From the NCBI RefSeq assembly GCF_029428675.1, contig NZ_JAJNEL010000001.1, forward strand, positions 5,828,001-5,892,000: a DNA stretch of 64,000 nucleotides, read 5' to 3'. Position numbers and translations under genes: made by a program. The notes beneath the pieces are model-generated. The model was not told the origin of the DNA, ran no database searches, and worked only from the letters and a program-made list of their open reading frames with translations. The DNA comes from Streptomyces sp. JH14 (GTDB lineage: Bacteria > Actinomycetota > Actinomycetes > Streptomycetales > Streptomycetaceae). This document shows positions 9,206 through 16,413 of the stretch, in pieces; the first letter of the stretch is position 1; each line of letters opens with the position of its first letter.

Positions 9206-9445
9206 CACGCTGATCCGTACCCATGGCACCGGCTCCACACCGCGGGCCGCGCACTCGACGACCCGCACCGGCTCGACGGGGCCGGGGTGCCCGGGTACCC
9301 GGCTACGGCAGGCGGACCAGGCAGTCCCGCGGCCGCGCCCAGGCGGCCCCGCCGCCCGCCCCCGTCGGCCCGCCAGGCGCTCTCGCGGCGTCCCCTCGAG
9401 CACGTGGGCCGGGGCCACGGTCATCGGAGCCCGTTCGGTGACCAT
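9206..9445 (-). pseudogene. Degenerate copy of the NYN-like gene
   Basis: On the minus strand, MVTERAP at 9445 and the later segment VPGHPGPVEPVRVVECAARG reproduce the start and middle of the intact gene at 7294-7692 (MVTERT and VPGHPGPAELVLVVEGAARG). The central part is rearranged, and the acidic TLVIVDAANVV and DDLIVELV motifs are gone. Nucleotide similarity is strong over 9227-9295 and 9420-9526. It lies immediately downstream of the intact LCP gene, the mirror image of the arrangement at 7.3-7.8 kb. Confidence 0.75.
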
Positions 9446-9483
9446 GCCGGACGGGTGCCACGCACCCGCCGGCACATGGTCCG

Positions 9484-10590
9484 TCAGCCGCCGGTGGCGG
9501 GGGACTTCTTCGCGGACTCCGGGATGGTGCCGTCCTTGCGGATGGCCTTCCAGAGGTCACCGGCCTGCGGCTGGGCGGCCACCACACGGTTCGGGTCCTG
9601 CTTGTCGTACACCACCGGAAGCATGATCGTTTCCATGGTGCTCGGGTCCACGCCGTTCATCGACCGGGCGAACTCCGCCAGGGACTTCAGCGAGGCGAGG
9701 CCCGAGTCGGTGGTCAGCGACTTGGTGGCCGAGTTGGCGATCTTGTACGAGTCGGTCGGACTGCTCAGCAGATCCTGCGACTTGACCTCGCTCAGCAGCG
9801 CGAGGAGGAACTGCTGCTGGAGACCGATCCGGCCCAGGTCGCTGCCGTCGCCGATGCCGTGCCGGGTGCGGACGTACGAGAGGGACTGGGTGCCGTCGAG
9901 CTTGTGCGGGCCGGCCGTGAGGTCGAGGCCGGACGACGTGTCGTGGATGTCCTGAGGAACATCGACCGTGACCCCGCCGATGGCGTCCACCAGATCCTTG
10001 AACCCGGCGAAGTTGATCTCCAGATAGTGGTCTATCCGGACCCCGGACATCTTCTCGACGGTCTTGACCACACAGGCCGGACCGACCTGTGAGTAGACGG
10101 AGTTGAACATCACGCGGTTCGCGGACGGCGTCGTCGAACCGTCGGCCTTGGTGCACTCGGGCCGGGTGACGAGGGTGTCGCGCGGTATGGACACGGCGAC
10201 GGCCCTGCTCCGGCCCTCGGGTATGTGCACCACCATCGCGGTGTCGGACCGGGCGCCGCCGACGCTGCCGCCGCCGCCCAGCGCCTTGTTCTCGGCACCG
10301 GCTCGCGAGTCGGAGCCGAGCACCAGAAGGTTCTGGCCGCTGGTGGGCAGCTTCTCCGGACGGTCGTCGCCGAGCGCCTTGTTGATGTCGACGCCCTTGA
10401 TGTTCTTGTCGAGCTGGCTGTACAACCACCAGACGGTGCCACCGGCGGCGAGCAGCAGTACGAGCACAACGCTGAGGGTGATCTTGAGGCCGCGGCGGCG
10501 CTTGCGGGGCGTGCCTCTCCGGTTCCGTCCGCCGCCGTGAGAGGTCGAACGACTGTCGCGCGGGCCCGGTGTCATGGCGTCGTGGCTCAT
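9484..10590 (-). CDS. LytR-CpsA-Psr (LCP) family cell-wall glycopolymer ligase
   Basis: A 368-residue membrane-anchored enzyme of the family that moves lipid-linked glycopolymers onto peptidoglycan outside the membrane. A basic N-terminus (RKRRRG) leads into one membrane span at about residues 36-57. The LCP domain follows, with NLLVLGSDSRAG, ARSDTAMVVHI, VAVSIPRDTLV and RTRHGIGDGSDLGRI, which contain the family's conserved Arg and Asp residues for the phospholipid substrate. The frame is open to 10740, but ATG 10590 is chosen because the upstream residues look non-coding. Its neighbours are two Stealth transferases, two glycosyltransferases and galU, so it is a good candidate to ligate their product to the wall. 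Confidence 0.9.
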   Translation of the reverse strand: MSHDAMTPGPRDSRSTSHGGGRNRRGTPRKRRRGLKITLSVVLVLLLAAGGTVWWLYSQLDKNIKGVDINKALGDDRPEKLPTSGQNLLVLGSDSRAGAENKALGGGGSVGGARSDTAMVVHIPEGRSRAVAVSIPRDTLVTRPECTKADGSTTPSANRVMFNSVYSQVGPACVVKTVEKMSGVRIDHYLEINFAGFKDLVDAIGGVTVDVPQDIHDTSSGLDLTAGPHKLDGTQSLSYVRTRHGIGDGSDLGRIGLQQQFLLALLSEVKSQDLLSSPTDSYKIANSATKSLTTDSGLASLKSLAEFARSMNGVDPSTMETIMLPVVYDKQDPNRVVAAQPQAGDLWKAIRKDGTIPESAKKSPATGG

Positions 10591-10760
10591 CGTGGTCGAG
10601 TCCTCAATCTCATTGCCCGGGGTGGGCGGTGAAGTGCGTGGGACTCGGGTGGGGGGTGTGACCGGTCCGTGTATGCATGACTGACCGAGCACTATAGAAC
10701 AGAGGATCGTGCGAATGTGTGTTTTGGTACTCGTCATCATGACCTGAGCACTCGAACCAT
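10591..10760. promoter_or_regulatory. Promoter region upstream of the LCP gene
   Basis: This 170-base stretch is less GC-rich than its surroundings and has no gene. On the minus strand a TATAGT hexamer (about 10692-10697) could be the -10 element for the LCP gene, but no convincing -35 is visible. Confidence 0.35.
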
Positions 10761-10761
10761 T

Positions 10762-10775
10762 ACTCGCTCGCGAGT
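10762..10775. promoter_or_regulatory. 14-bp palindrome, site 1 (candidate operator)
   Basis: ACTCGCTCGCGAGT is a perfect inverted repeat of ACTCGC with a 2-base spacer. The identical 14-mer recurs at 12718-12731, upstream of the Stealth genes. It sits about 170 bases upstream of the LCP start and at the front of the epimerase relic. Confidence 0.45.
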
Positions 10776-11210
10776 TGGTTGATCACGGACGGGGCGGGTT
10801 TCAGCGGTGCGCATGCGGTGCGCGTCATGCGGGAGGCCGGTGAGTCGGTCGCCGTGTATGACGACCTCTCGACGGGCGACCGTTCGCGGGTTCCCGCGGA
10901 CGTTCCGTTCGGGCAGGGATCGACGCTCGATGCAGCTCAGCTGCGTCGCACCCCGATGGACGTGTCGGTGCACGGCGTGGTCCGCCTCGCGGCGAAGAAG
11001 CAGATCGCCGAGTCCGCGGAACCCCCGCTGTCCTCCTGCCGGGAGAAGGTGCAGGGTCTGCGGACGCTGCCGGAGGCGGTGACCGACAGCGGTGTGCGCG
11101 CCTTCGTGTTCTCGTCCTCGGCGTCCGTCCACGGCATGCCCGATGTGCGGCTTGTGACGGAGGACACTCCGTGCGACCCGATCAACACCGGGCCCGCGTC
11201 GGGGCCGCCG
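10764..11210 (+). pseudogene. Decayed UDP-glucose 4-epimerase (galE-like)
   Basis: The plus-strand reading WLITDGAGFSGAHAVRV, VYDDLSTGDRSRVPADVPF, VHGVVRLAAKKQIAES and FVFSSSASVHGMPDV is plainly derived from an extended SDR epimerase. The dinucleotide-binding GGAGFIG is altered to DGAGFSG. The start codon is missing (only a TTG within the first strand, 10779). The active-site YxxxK helix and everything after TEDTPCDPIN are lost, giving about 140 recognisable residues instead of about 320. It cannot be a working epimerase. Its position between the LCP and propeller genes suggests the locus once made its own UDP-galactose. Confidence 0.85.
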
Positions 11211-11427
11211 CCGACCGCATCCGCGGCGAGGCGGGTCGGCACGCGCAGCACGATGCGCGTGCCGTGGTCGCTTCGGCATGGGCCGGGTGGTGTCTGCGGA
11301 TGGCGCAGGCGCGGCGCTGAACCGAAGGTCGACGACCCGTCGGGGCGGGTCGGCGCTGAGCATATGATGTGTCGGCCCCGTGAGGGCAGGATGAACAACC
11401 GGTGAGGCAGAGAGGGTGTTACGGGGC

Positions 11428-12537
11428 ATGCGGAGAAGAGGATCGGACTCCGCGAGCAGTTCCCCCACTCTCGCCCCGTCGTCCGGGCGTCATCAGGTGT
11501 GCGGAACGCCGCGTGGCCGCTGGATGCCGCTCGGCAAGGACGGCAGGCTTTCGCTCTACGCCCTTGCGGACGGCGGTCTGTTGCGCTGGACGCAGCAGAG
11601 TCCGGGCGGGGACCGGTGGGACGGCCCGGACTTCGTGCCGATCGCGGACCTGACGGACCTCACCATCGTTCAGGGTGCCGACTCGTACGTGCACTTCCTC
11701 GGGCGGCGCGAGCGCCGTGGTTCCGACGGGCCGAGCGTGGACATCGTGCACGCGGTCCAGTACCAGACCGCCCGTCCCGTCACCGAATGGCGCTCCCTCG
11801 GCAACTTCTACCGTGACCGGGAGACGGGCCGGAAGGTCGGTGCGCCGGCCGGGGCCGTCGACGGACAGGGGACGGTTTTCGTCTTCGTGCGCAACGCGGG
11901 TCGCGGACTGCAGGTGCGCCGCGAAGGGAAGGGCGGCAAATGGGGAGCCTGGCAGGACCTCAAGGGCGCCGGGCTGGCCGCCGACATCGTGCCGTCGGTG
12001 ACCTCGAGCGGGCTCGTGGAGGTCTTTGCGCCCAGTGAGCGCGGGGCGCAGCAGTGGCGTCAGGACGATCCGGACGGCCCGCTGCTGATCGCTCCGCCCT
12101 TGCCGTTCCACGCTCTGGAGGGTTCCGCGACGGCGCTGGAGACGGCGCCTGACCGCCTCACCTACTACTGGACCGATACGAACAGGGCCGGGGTCGTCTC
12201 CTACCGGGCGGGCGCTTGGCCCGTGCCGGTGGGCGGACAGCCTGGGGGCGGCGCCGTCGTGGCATTGCGCACCCCGCTCGACGGCTATGACTGCACGGTT
12301 CTCGCGCAGCGCGGGGCGGGCGGCACTCTGCTGATCGGGGTCTGCGGTACCGAGGGTGAGCAGGGTGGCGTCTGGTGGTCGGACACCACCGAGGAGTGCG
12401 TCGGTGATCCCGCGCTCGCCCTCGACGGACACGGTCGCGTCGTCGTGGCGGTTCGCGGGCGGGACGGGGCGGTGTCCGTCGCCCGACAGGAATCGGGACC
12501 GGGGCTCACGCTCTCGCCGCACTGGCACCGGCTGTGA
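11428..12537 (+). CDS. Lectin-like beta-propeller protein, paralogue 2
   Basis: A 369-residue paralogue of the protein at 7893-9038, colinear throughout. Shared stretches include QGADSYVHF, VDIVHAVQYQT, RPVTEWRSLGN, VFVRNAG and LDGYDCTVLA. Again there is no signal peptide or membrane span. The repeating W/G/aromatic pattern suggests a small beta-propeller of lectin type. The start is uncertain: ATG 11428 has a weak AGAGGG upstream, while GTG 11416 would put a rare TTA leucine codon at position 2 and so make translation bldA-dependent. A hairpin at 12563-12582 ends the unit. A role in binding the glycan made by neighbouring genes is inferred. Confidence 0.7.
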   Translation: MRRRGSDSASSSPTLAPSSGRHQVCGTPRGRWMPLGKDGRLSLYALADGGLLRWTQQSPGGDRWDGPDFVPIADLTDLTIVQGADSYVHFLGRRERRGSDGPSVDIVHAVQYQTARPVTEWRSLGNFYRDRETGRKVGAPAGAVDGQGTVFVFVRNAGRGLQVRREGKGGKWGAWQDLKGAGLAADIVPSVTSSGLVEVFAPSERGAQQWRQDDPDGPLLIAPPLPFHALEGSATALETAPDRLTYYWTDTNRAGVVSYRAGAWPVPVGGQPGGGAVVALRTPLDGYDCTVLAQRGAGGTLLIGVCGTEGEQGGVWWSDTTEECVGDPALALDGHGRVVVAVRGRDGAVSVARQESGPGLTLSPHWHRL

Positions 12538-12562
12538 TCTGACGGCACCTTCTGGAGTGCTG

Positions 12563-12582
12563 GGCGACACCGGTGTGTCGCC
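12563..12582 (+). terminator. Terminator after propeller paralogue 2
   Basis: GGCGACAC and GTGTCGCC form a perfect 8-bp stem with a 4-base loop, 25 bases after the stop at 12537. Confidence 0.6.
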
Positions 12583-12717
12583 TCGATTCCATGTGGTGTT
12601 CACGTGAAGTCGTAAAAGGTTGTACGAGTGCCTGGTGGGATTCATCACGGGCTACATGTCGTATATATCCATTTCATTGGTTGGACGTTGATCGGTTCTT
12701 TATGTGAAGGTTCTGTG

Positions 12718-12731
12718 ACTCGCTCGCGAGT
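12718..12731. promoter_or_regulatory. 14-bp palindrome, site 2 (candidate operator)
   Basis: An exact copy of ACTCGCTCGCGAGT at 10762-10775. It lies about 195 bases upstream of the likely start of the first Stealth gene. Two identical palindromes in the two promoter-like gaps of one locus suggest a shared regulator; none is encoded nearby. Confidence 0.45.
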
Positions 12732-12925
12732 GAGCAGGTGTGACCGTTCAGTGGGGCGGTCTCGATGAGGATGACAGGTTTCGGTCTCATACCGTCCGTC
12801 GTCCGGGCACGAGGTGTGCCTGGTCGTGGCAGACGCTGGACCGCAGTGGCGTGGGTGGTGGATGCCTCGTGGTCGGTTCCGGTAATCCGGAAGCGGGATC
12901 GCTGGTTTCGGCGTACCGGTCTGTG

Positions 12926-14686
12926 ATGCCGGCGGGCGCGCGAAGGGGCATTGTCCGCAAGGTGCCGGCCCCGCTGCGCTCCGCCGTGAAGTCCTCGTTC
13001 ACCTCGGTCGACGCCATCCGGTCGGCGACGGTCGTCTGGGCGATGGGCGGTCGCCGCAACGCGCCCCGGCACAGTGCGGCCTCCACGCGCCGGGTCGTGC
13101 GTTTCAAGGGCCGGCACATGTATGCCCTGCTCGTGGAGGGCGCCACGGCCTGGGCTGCCCGGGCCCGCAATCTGCACATTCTCATCGCCGCGCTGGAGGC
13201 CGGGGGGATCGAATACTTCTGTGTCCGCGGTGCCACGACGGACGTTCCGACAGTCGCGGTGCCCGTCCGGCTGCGCGAGTCGGCGGAGGAGATGCTCCAG
13301 ATCGCCTTCGCACAGACTCCGGGCTACGTGGGCGCGGCCACCGCATCGGAGTCGGGCATGCGACCCGGCGACGACGACAGGTCCTGGCGCCAGCTGCGCA
13401 GGCACGACGCCCTCCGGGTCGCCTGGTACGTCACCGACCCCACAGAGGAGCTCGTCTTCGGCGCTGATCAGGGCTGTGACCTGGAGTTCTGGGCGGAACG
13501 GAACGGCCGGTTGGAGGCACCCCGCCCCAACCGGGTGGTGGACGAGGTTCCGGTCGACGCACCACGCCACACCGTCCCGCAGGCCCTGTTCGCCCTGGTG
13601 CCCGGCGCCTACACCACGGGCAGCGCGCGTACCGTGGCCGAATTCACCCAACCCCTGGCAGAGGATCACCTCTTCCCCATCGACGTCGTCTACACCTGGG
13701 TCGACGACTCCGACCCCATATGGAGCGCCGAACGCGACGCCGTCCGCTCGGGACGTATGGGCGACCCGCCTCAGGCCCTGCATGCCCAGGCCGCCAACGA
13801 CGCGCGCTTCACCAGTCGCGACGAACTGCGCTACTCCCTGCGCTCCCTGCACCAGTACGCGCCCTGGGTCCGCACCGTCTATCTGGTCACCGCCGGACAG
13901 GTGCCCAGCTGGCTGGACACCGACGCCCCAGGCCTCCAGGTCGTCGACCACCGCGAGATCTTCTCGGACCCCGCTGCTCTGCCCACATTCAACTCACACG
14001 CCATCGAAAGCCAGCTGCACCACATCGACGGCCTGTCCGAGCACTTCCTCTACCTCAACGACGATGTGTTCTTCGGCCGCCCGGTCGGCGCCGACCGCTT
14101 CTTCCACACCAACGGCCTGACCAAGTTCTTCCAGTCCAAGGCACTCATACCGAGCGGCCCCGCGGACACGGACGACCTGCCTGTGAACGCAGCGGGCAAG
14201 AACAGCCGGGCACTGATCGAGCGGTCCTTCGGCACCCGTATCGCGCAGAAGATGAAGCACACCCCGCATCCGCTGCGCCGTAGCATCCTCGCCGACATCG
14301 AGCTGGTCTACAGCGAGGAACACCGCCGCACCCAGCACTCCCGCTTCCGGTCCCCCGAGGACGTCCCGATCGCCTCGTCCCTGCACCACTACTACGGCTT
14401 CCACACCGGCCGTACGACCGCCGGGAGCCTGCGCTACCAGTACATCGACCTTGCCGCCGACCAGGCCCGGCGCCGCCTGGACAACCTCCTCGCTCAGCGG
14501 AACTTCGACACGTTCTGCCTGAACGACACCGTCGAGCATGCCGATCCGGAGGCTCAGGAGCGCATGGTCAGGAACTTTCTCGACGCGTACTTCCCCGTCC
14601 CCAGCCGCTTCGAGCAGGTGGACTCGGACGAGTACCGCAACGTGAACCGGTCGGTCCGGTCACGGAAGGCCGAAATCAGACGGTGA
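12926..14686 (+). CDS. Stealth-family sugar-phosphate transferase 1
   Basis: A 586-residue cytoplasmic enzyme with all four Stealth conserved regions. CR1 is IDVVYTWVDDSDPIW (about residue 252). CR2 runs from RDELRYSLRSLHQYAPWVR to YLNDDVFFG (about 297-385) and contains LPTFNSHAIES. CR3 includes QKMKHTPHPL and SLHHYYGF (about 441-490). CR4 is FCLND (about 530). The family includes the capsule hexose-1-phosphate transferases of Neisseria meningitidis and links sugars by phosphodiester bonds. About 250 extra N-terminal residues precede CR1. ATG 12926 is chosen from codon bias, since no good ribosome site is seen. The stop overlaps the next start (GTGA). Confidence 0.9.
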   Translation: MPAGARRGIVRKVPAPLRSAVKSSFTSVDAIRSATVVWAMGGRRNAPRHSAASTRRVVRFKGRHMYALLVEGATAWAARARNLHILIAALEAGGIEYFCVRGATTDVPTVAVPVRLRESAEEMLQIAFAQTPGYVGAATASESGMRPGDDDRSWRQLRRHDALRVAWYVTDPTEELVFGADQGCDLEFWAERNGRLEAPRPNRVVDEVPVDAPRHTVPQALFALVPGAYTTGSARTVAEFTQPLAEDHLFPIDVVYTWVDDSDPIWSAERDAVRSGRMGDPPQALHAQAANDARFTSRDELRYSLRSLHQYAPWVRTVYLVTAGQVPSWLDTDAPGLQVVDHREIFSDPAALPTFNSHAIESQLHHIDGLSEHFLYLNDDVFFGRPVGADRFFHTNGLTKFFQSKALIPSGPADTDDLPVNAAGKNSRALIERSFGTRIAQKMKHTPHPLRRSILADIELVYSEEHRRTQHSRFRSPEDVPIASSLHHYYGFHTGRTTAGSLRYQYIDLAADQARRRLDNLLAQRNFDTFCLNDTVEHADPEAQERMVRNFLDAYFPVPSRFEQVDSDEYRNVNRSVRSRKAEIRR

Positions 14687-16410
14687 GCGAACCGCTCCTC
14701 CTGCCGCAGCACCCATCCCTTGTAACGAAAGTGAACCGCGTGTTTGACACCTCCAGCCGAGAAACGGCTGGCGAGACCGCCATGGGCACCGGCCCTCGCC
14801 CGGAGCCCAAGCCGGCGCAACTGCGCAGGAGCCGTACGGAGCGGCAGGTCGTCGTGGACATGCACAAGCGTGTGGCGCTGGTGCACGACCGCCTCACACC
14901 GCTCGCCGCGCGTGAGCTGAACAACCTGGAAGTCCGTCGCGCCCTGGAAGCCGAGCAGATCGACTGGTTCGCGGTGCCGGGCCTCGACGACACCGCCTCC
15001 GCGGTCGGCGTCGACGCGCGTCGACGTCCTGAGGCCCTGGCGGCGCTACGCGCCCGCCTGTCCAACAGCAGGGGCTACATCGCCCGCCCCAAGGCCGGGA
15101 TGGCCCCCGGCGACGGCGCGTGGGAGGGCTCCTCGGACAAGACCTGGGAGCGGGCCAACGGCCTGTCCGTCGTGCGCGCCTTCTGGTTCCGCACCACGGA
15201 GGAAGGGCACCTGACGCATGGTGCCGATACGGGCTGTGACATCGAGTTCTGGGAGCCCGAGGAGAGCGTGCCCGGCCAGGGAGTCGACCGCCTCGTCGCA
15301 CCCCGCCGCAACCGCGCCAGCGAGCACGTCTTCCTCGGCCACCAGCAGATTGTCGTCCCCGGAGAGCAGATGACCAGGCTCGTGGGCCGGGCCCACGAGT
15401 CCGAGGTGCCGCCGCTGCGCCCGACACGCACCCGCCCCGAACTGGACATCCCCTTCCCCGACGAGCACCCCTTCCCCATCGACGTCGTGTACACCTGGGT
15501 GGACGGCGACGACCCGGCCTGGCAACGGCGCCGCGCCGAGAGCCGCGGTGAGGTCTTCCATGCGGAGGCGGCGAGCCTGGCCCGTTATGTCTCCCGCGAC
15601 GAGCTGAAGTACAGCCTTCGCTCGGTGCGGATGTTCATGCCGTGGGTGCGGAACATCTACATCGTCACCGACCAGCAGACTCCGCACTGGTGGGCCCCCG
15701 GCGACGGCAGGGCCCGCGTGGTGGACCACCGGGAGATCTTCGACGACCCCTCCCACCTGCCCACCTTCAACAGCCATGCGATCGAGTCCAGGCTGCACCA
15801 CATCCCCGGACTGTCGCGCCACTTCGTCTACTTCAACGACGACATGTTCATCGGTCGGACCCTCACGCCCTCCGCGTTCTTCCACCCGAACGGCATCGCC
15901 AAGTTCTTCCCGTCCCCGGCACAGGTCCCCTACGGCCCCCCGGAGCCCGACGAGGTGCCCACCTCGGTCGCCGCGAAGAACAACCGCCGGCTCATCCAGG
16001 AGCGGTTCGGCCGCACGCTCGTGCAGAAGATGAAGCATGTGCCGTACGCGCTCAACCGGGACATTCTCGCCGCCATCGAACAGGACTTCCCCGAAGAGCA
16101 CCGTGGCACCTCCGCCAGTCCCGTGCGGAGCATCTCCGACCTGTCCATAGCCTCCTCGCTGCACCACTACTACAGCTACTACTCCGGGTGCAGCCTGCCC
16201 GGCGACCTCCGGTACGGCTACTTCGCGCTGGACGACCCCGAGCTGGAGCACAAGCTGGAACTGCTGCTGCTGCGCCGGGACCGGGACACCTTCTGCCTCA
16301 ACGACTCAGCGAGCGACCCCGCCGAGATCGAGCACCAGAGCCAGGTACTCCACCGGTTCCTCGAGGCCTTCTACCCGGTGCCGAGCCCGTACGAGAAGAC
16401 GGCGGCCTGA
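14683..16410 (+). CDS. Stealth-family sugar-phosphate transferase 2
   Basis: A 575-residue paralogue of the preceding gene, translationally coupled to it through a GTGA overlap. CR1 is IDVVYTWVDGDDPAW (about residue 266). CR2 holds RDELKYSLRSVRMFMPWVR, LPTFNSHAIESRLHHI and FNDDMFIGR (about 305-388). CR3 holds VQKMKHVPYAL and SSLHHYYSYY. CR4 is FCLND near 537. The N-terminal 260 residues resemble those of paralogue 1 (ADTGCDIEFWEP against ADQGCDLEFWAE), so both share an uncharacterised N-terminal domain. Two different enzymes in one operon may add two sugar-phosphate units in alternation, or act on different acceptors. That is inference. Confidence 0.9.
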   Translation: MSEPLLLPQHPSLVTKVNRVFDTSSRETAGETAMGTGPRPEPKPAQLRRSRTERQVVVDMHKRVALVHDRLTPLAARELNNLEVRRALEAEQIDWFAVPGLDDTASAVGVDARRRPEALAALRARLSNSRGYIARPKAGMAPGDGAWEGSSDKTWERANGLSVVRAFWFRTTEEGHLTHGADTGCDIEFWEPEESVPGQGVDRLVAPRRNRASEHVFLGHQQIVVPGEQMTRLVGRAHESEVPPLRPTRTRPELDIPFPDEHPFPIDVVYTWVDGDDPAWQRRRAESRGEVFHAEAASLARYVSRDELKYSLRSVRMFMPWVRNIYIVTDQQTPHWWAPGDGRARVVDHREIFDDPSHLPTFNSHAIESRLHHIPGLSRHFVYFNDDMFIGRTLTPSAFFHPNGIAKFFPSPAQVPYGPPEPDEVPTSVAAKNNRRLIQERFGRTLVQKMKHVPYALNRDILAAIEQDFPEEHRGTSASPVRSISDLSIASSLHHYYSYYSGCSLPGDLRYGYFALDDPELEHKLELLLLRRDRDTFCLNDSASDPAEIEHQSQVLHRFLEAFYPVPSPYEKTAA

Positions 16411-16413
16411 GCC

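Larger units (their letters stand above)
12538..12925. other. Intergenic region before the Stealth operon
   Basis: About 390 bases with no supported gene. It begins with a hairpin (12563-12582) and has a noticeably A+T-rich centre (12600-12720). It contains the palindrome at 12718-12731. The frame of the first Stealth gene is open back to 12740, but codons between 12740 and 12925 lack the G/C bias at third positions seen after 12926, so this stretch is probably leader or promoter. Confidence 0.6.

Noticed and set aside
12740..12925. N-terminal extension of the first Stealth protein from GTG 12740
   Set aside because: Third-position GC bias is absent before 12926 and the residues do not resemble the paralogue's N-terminus.
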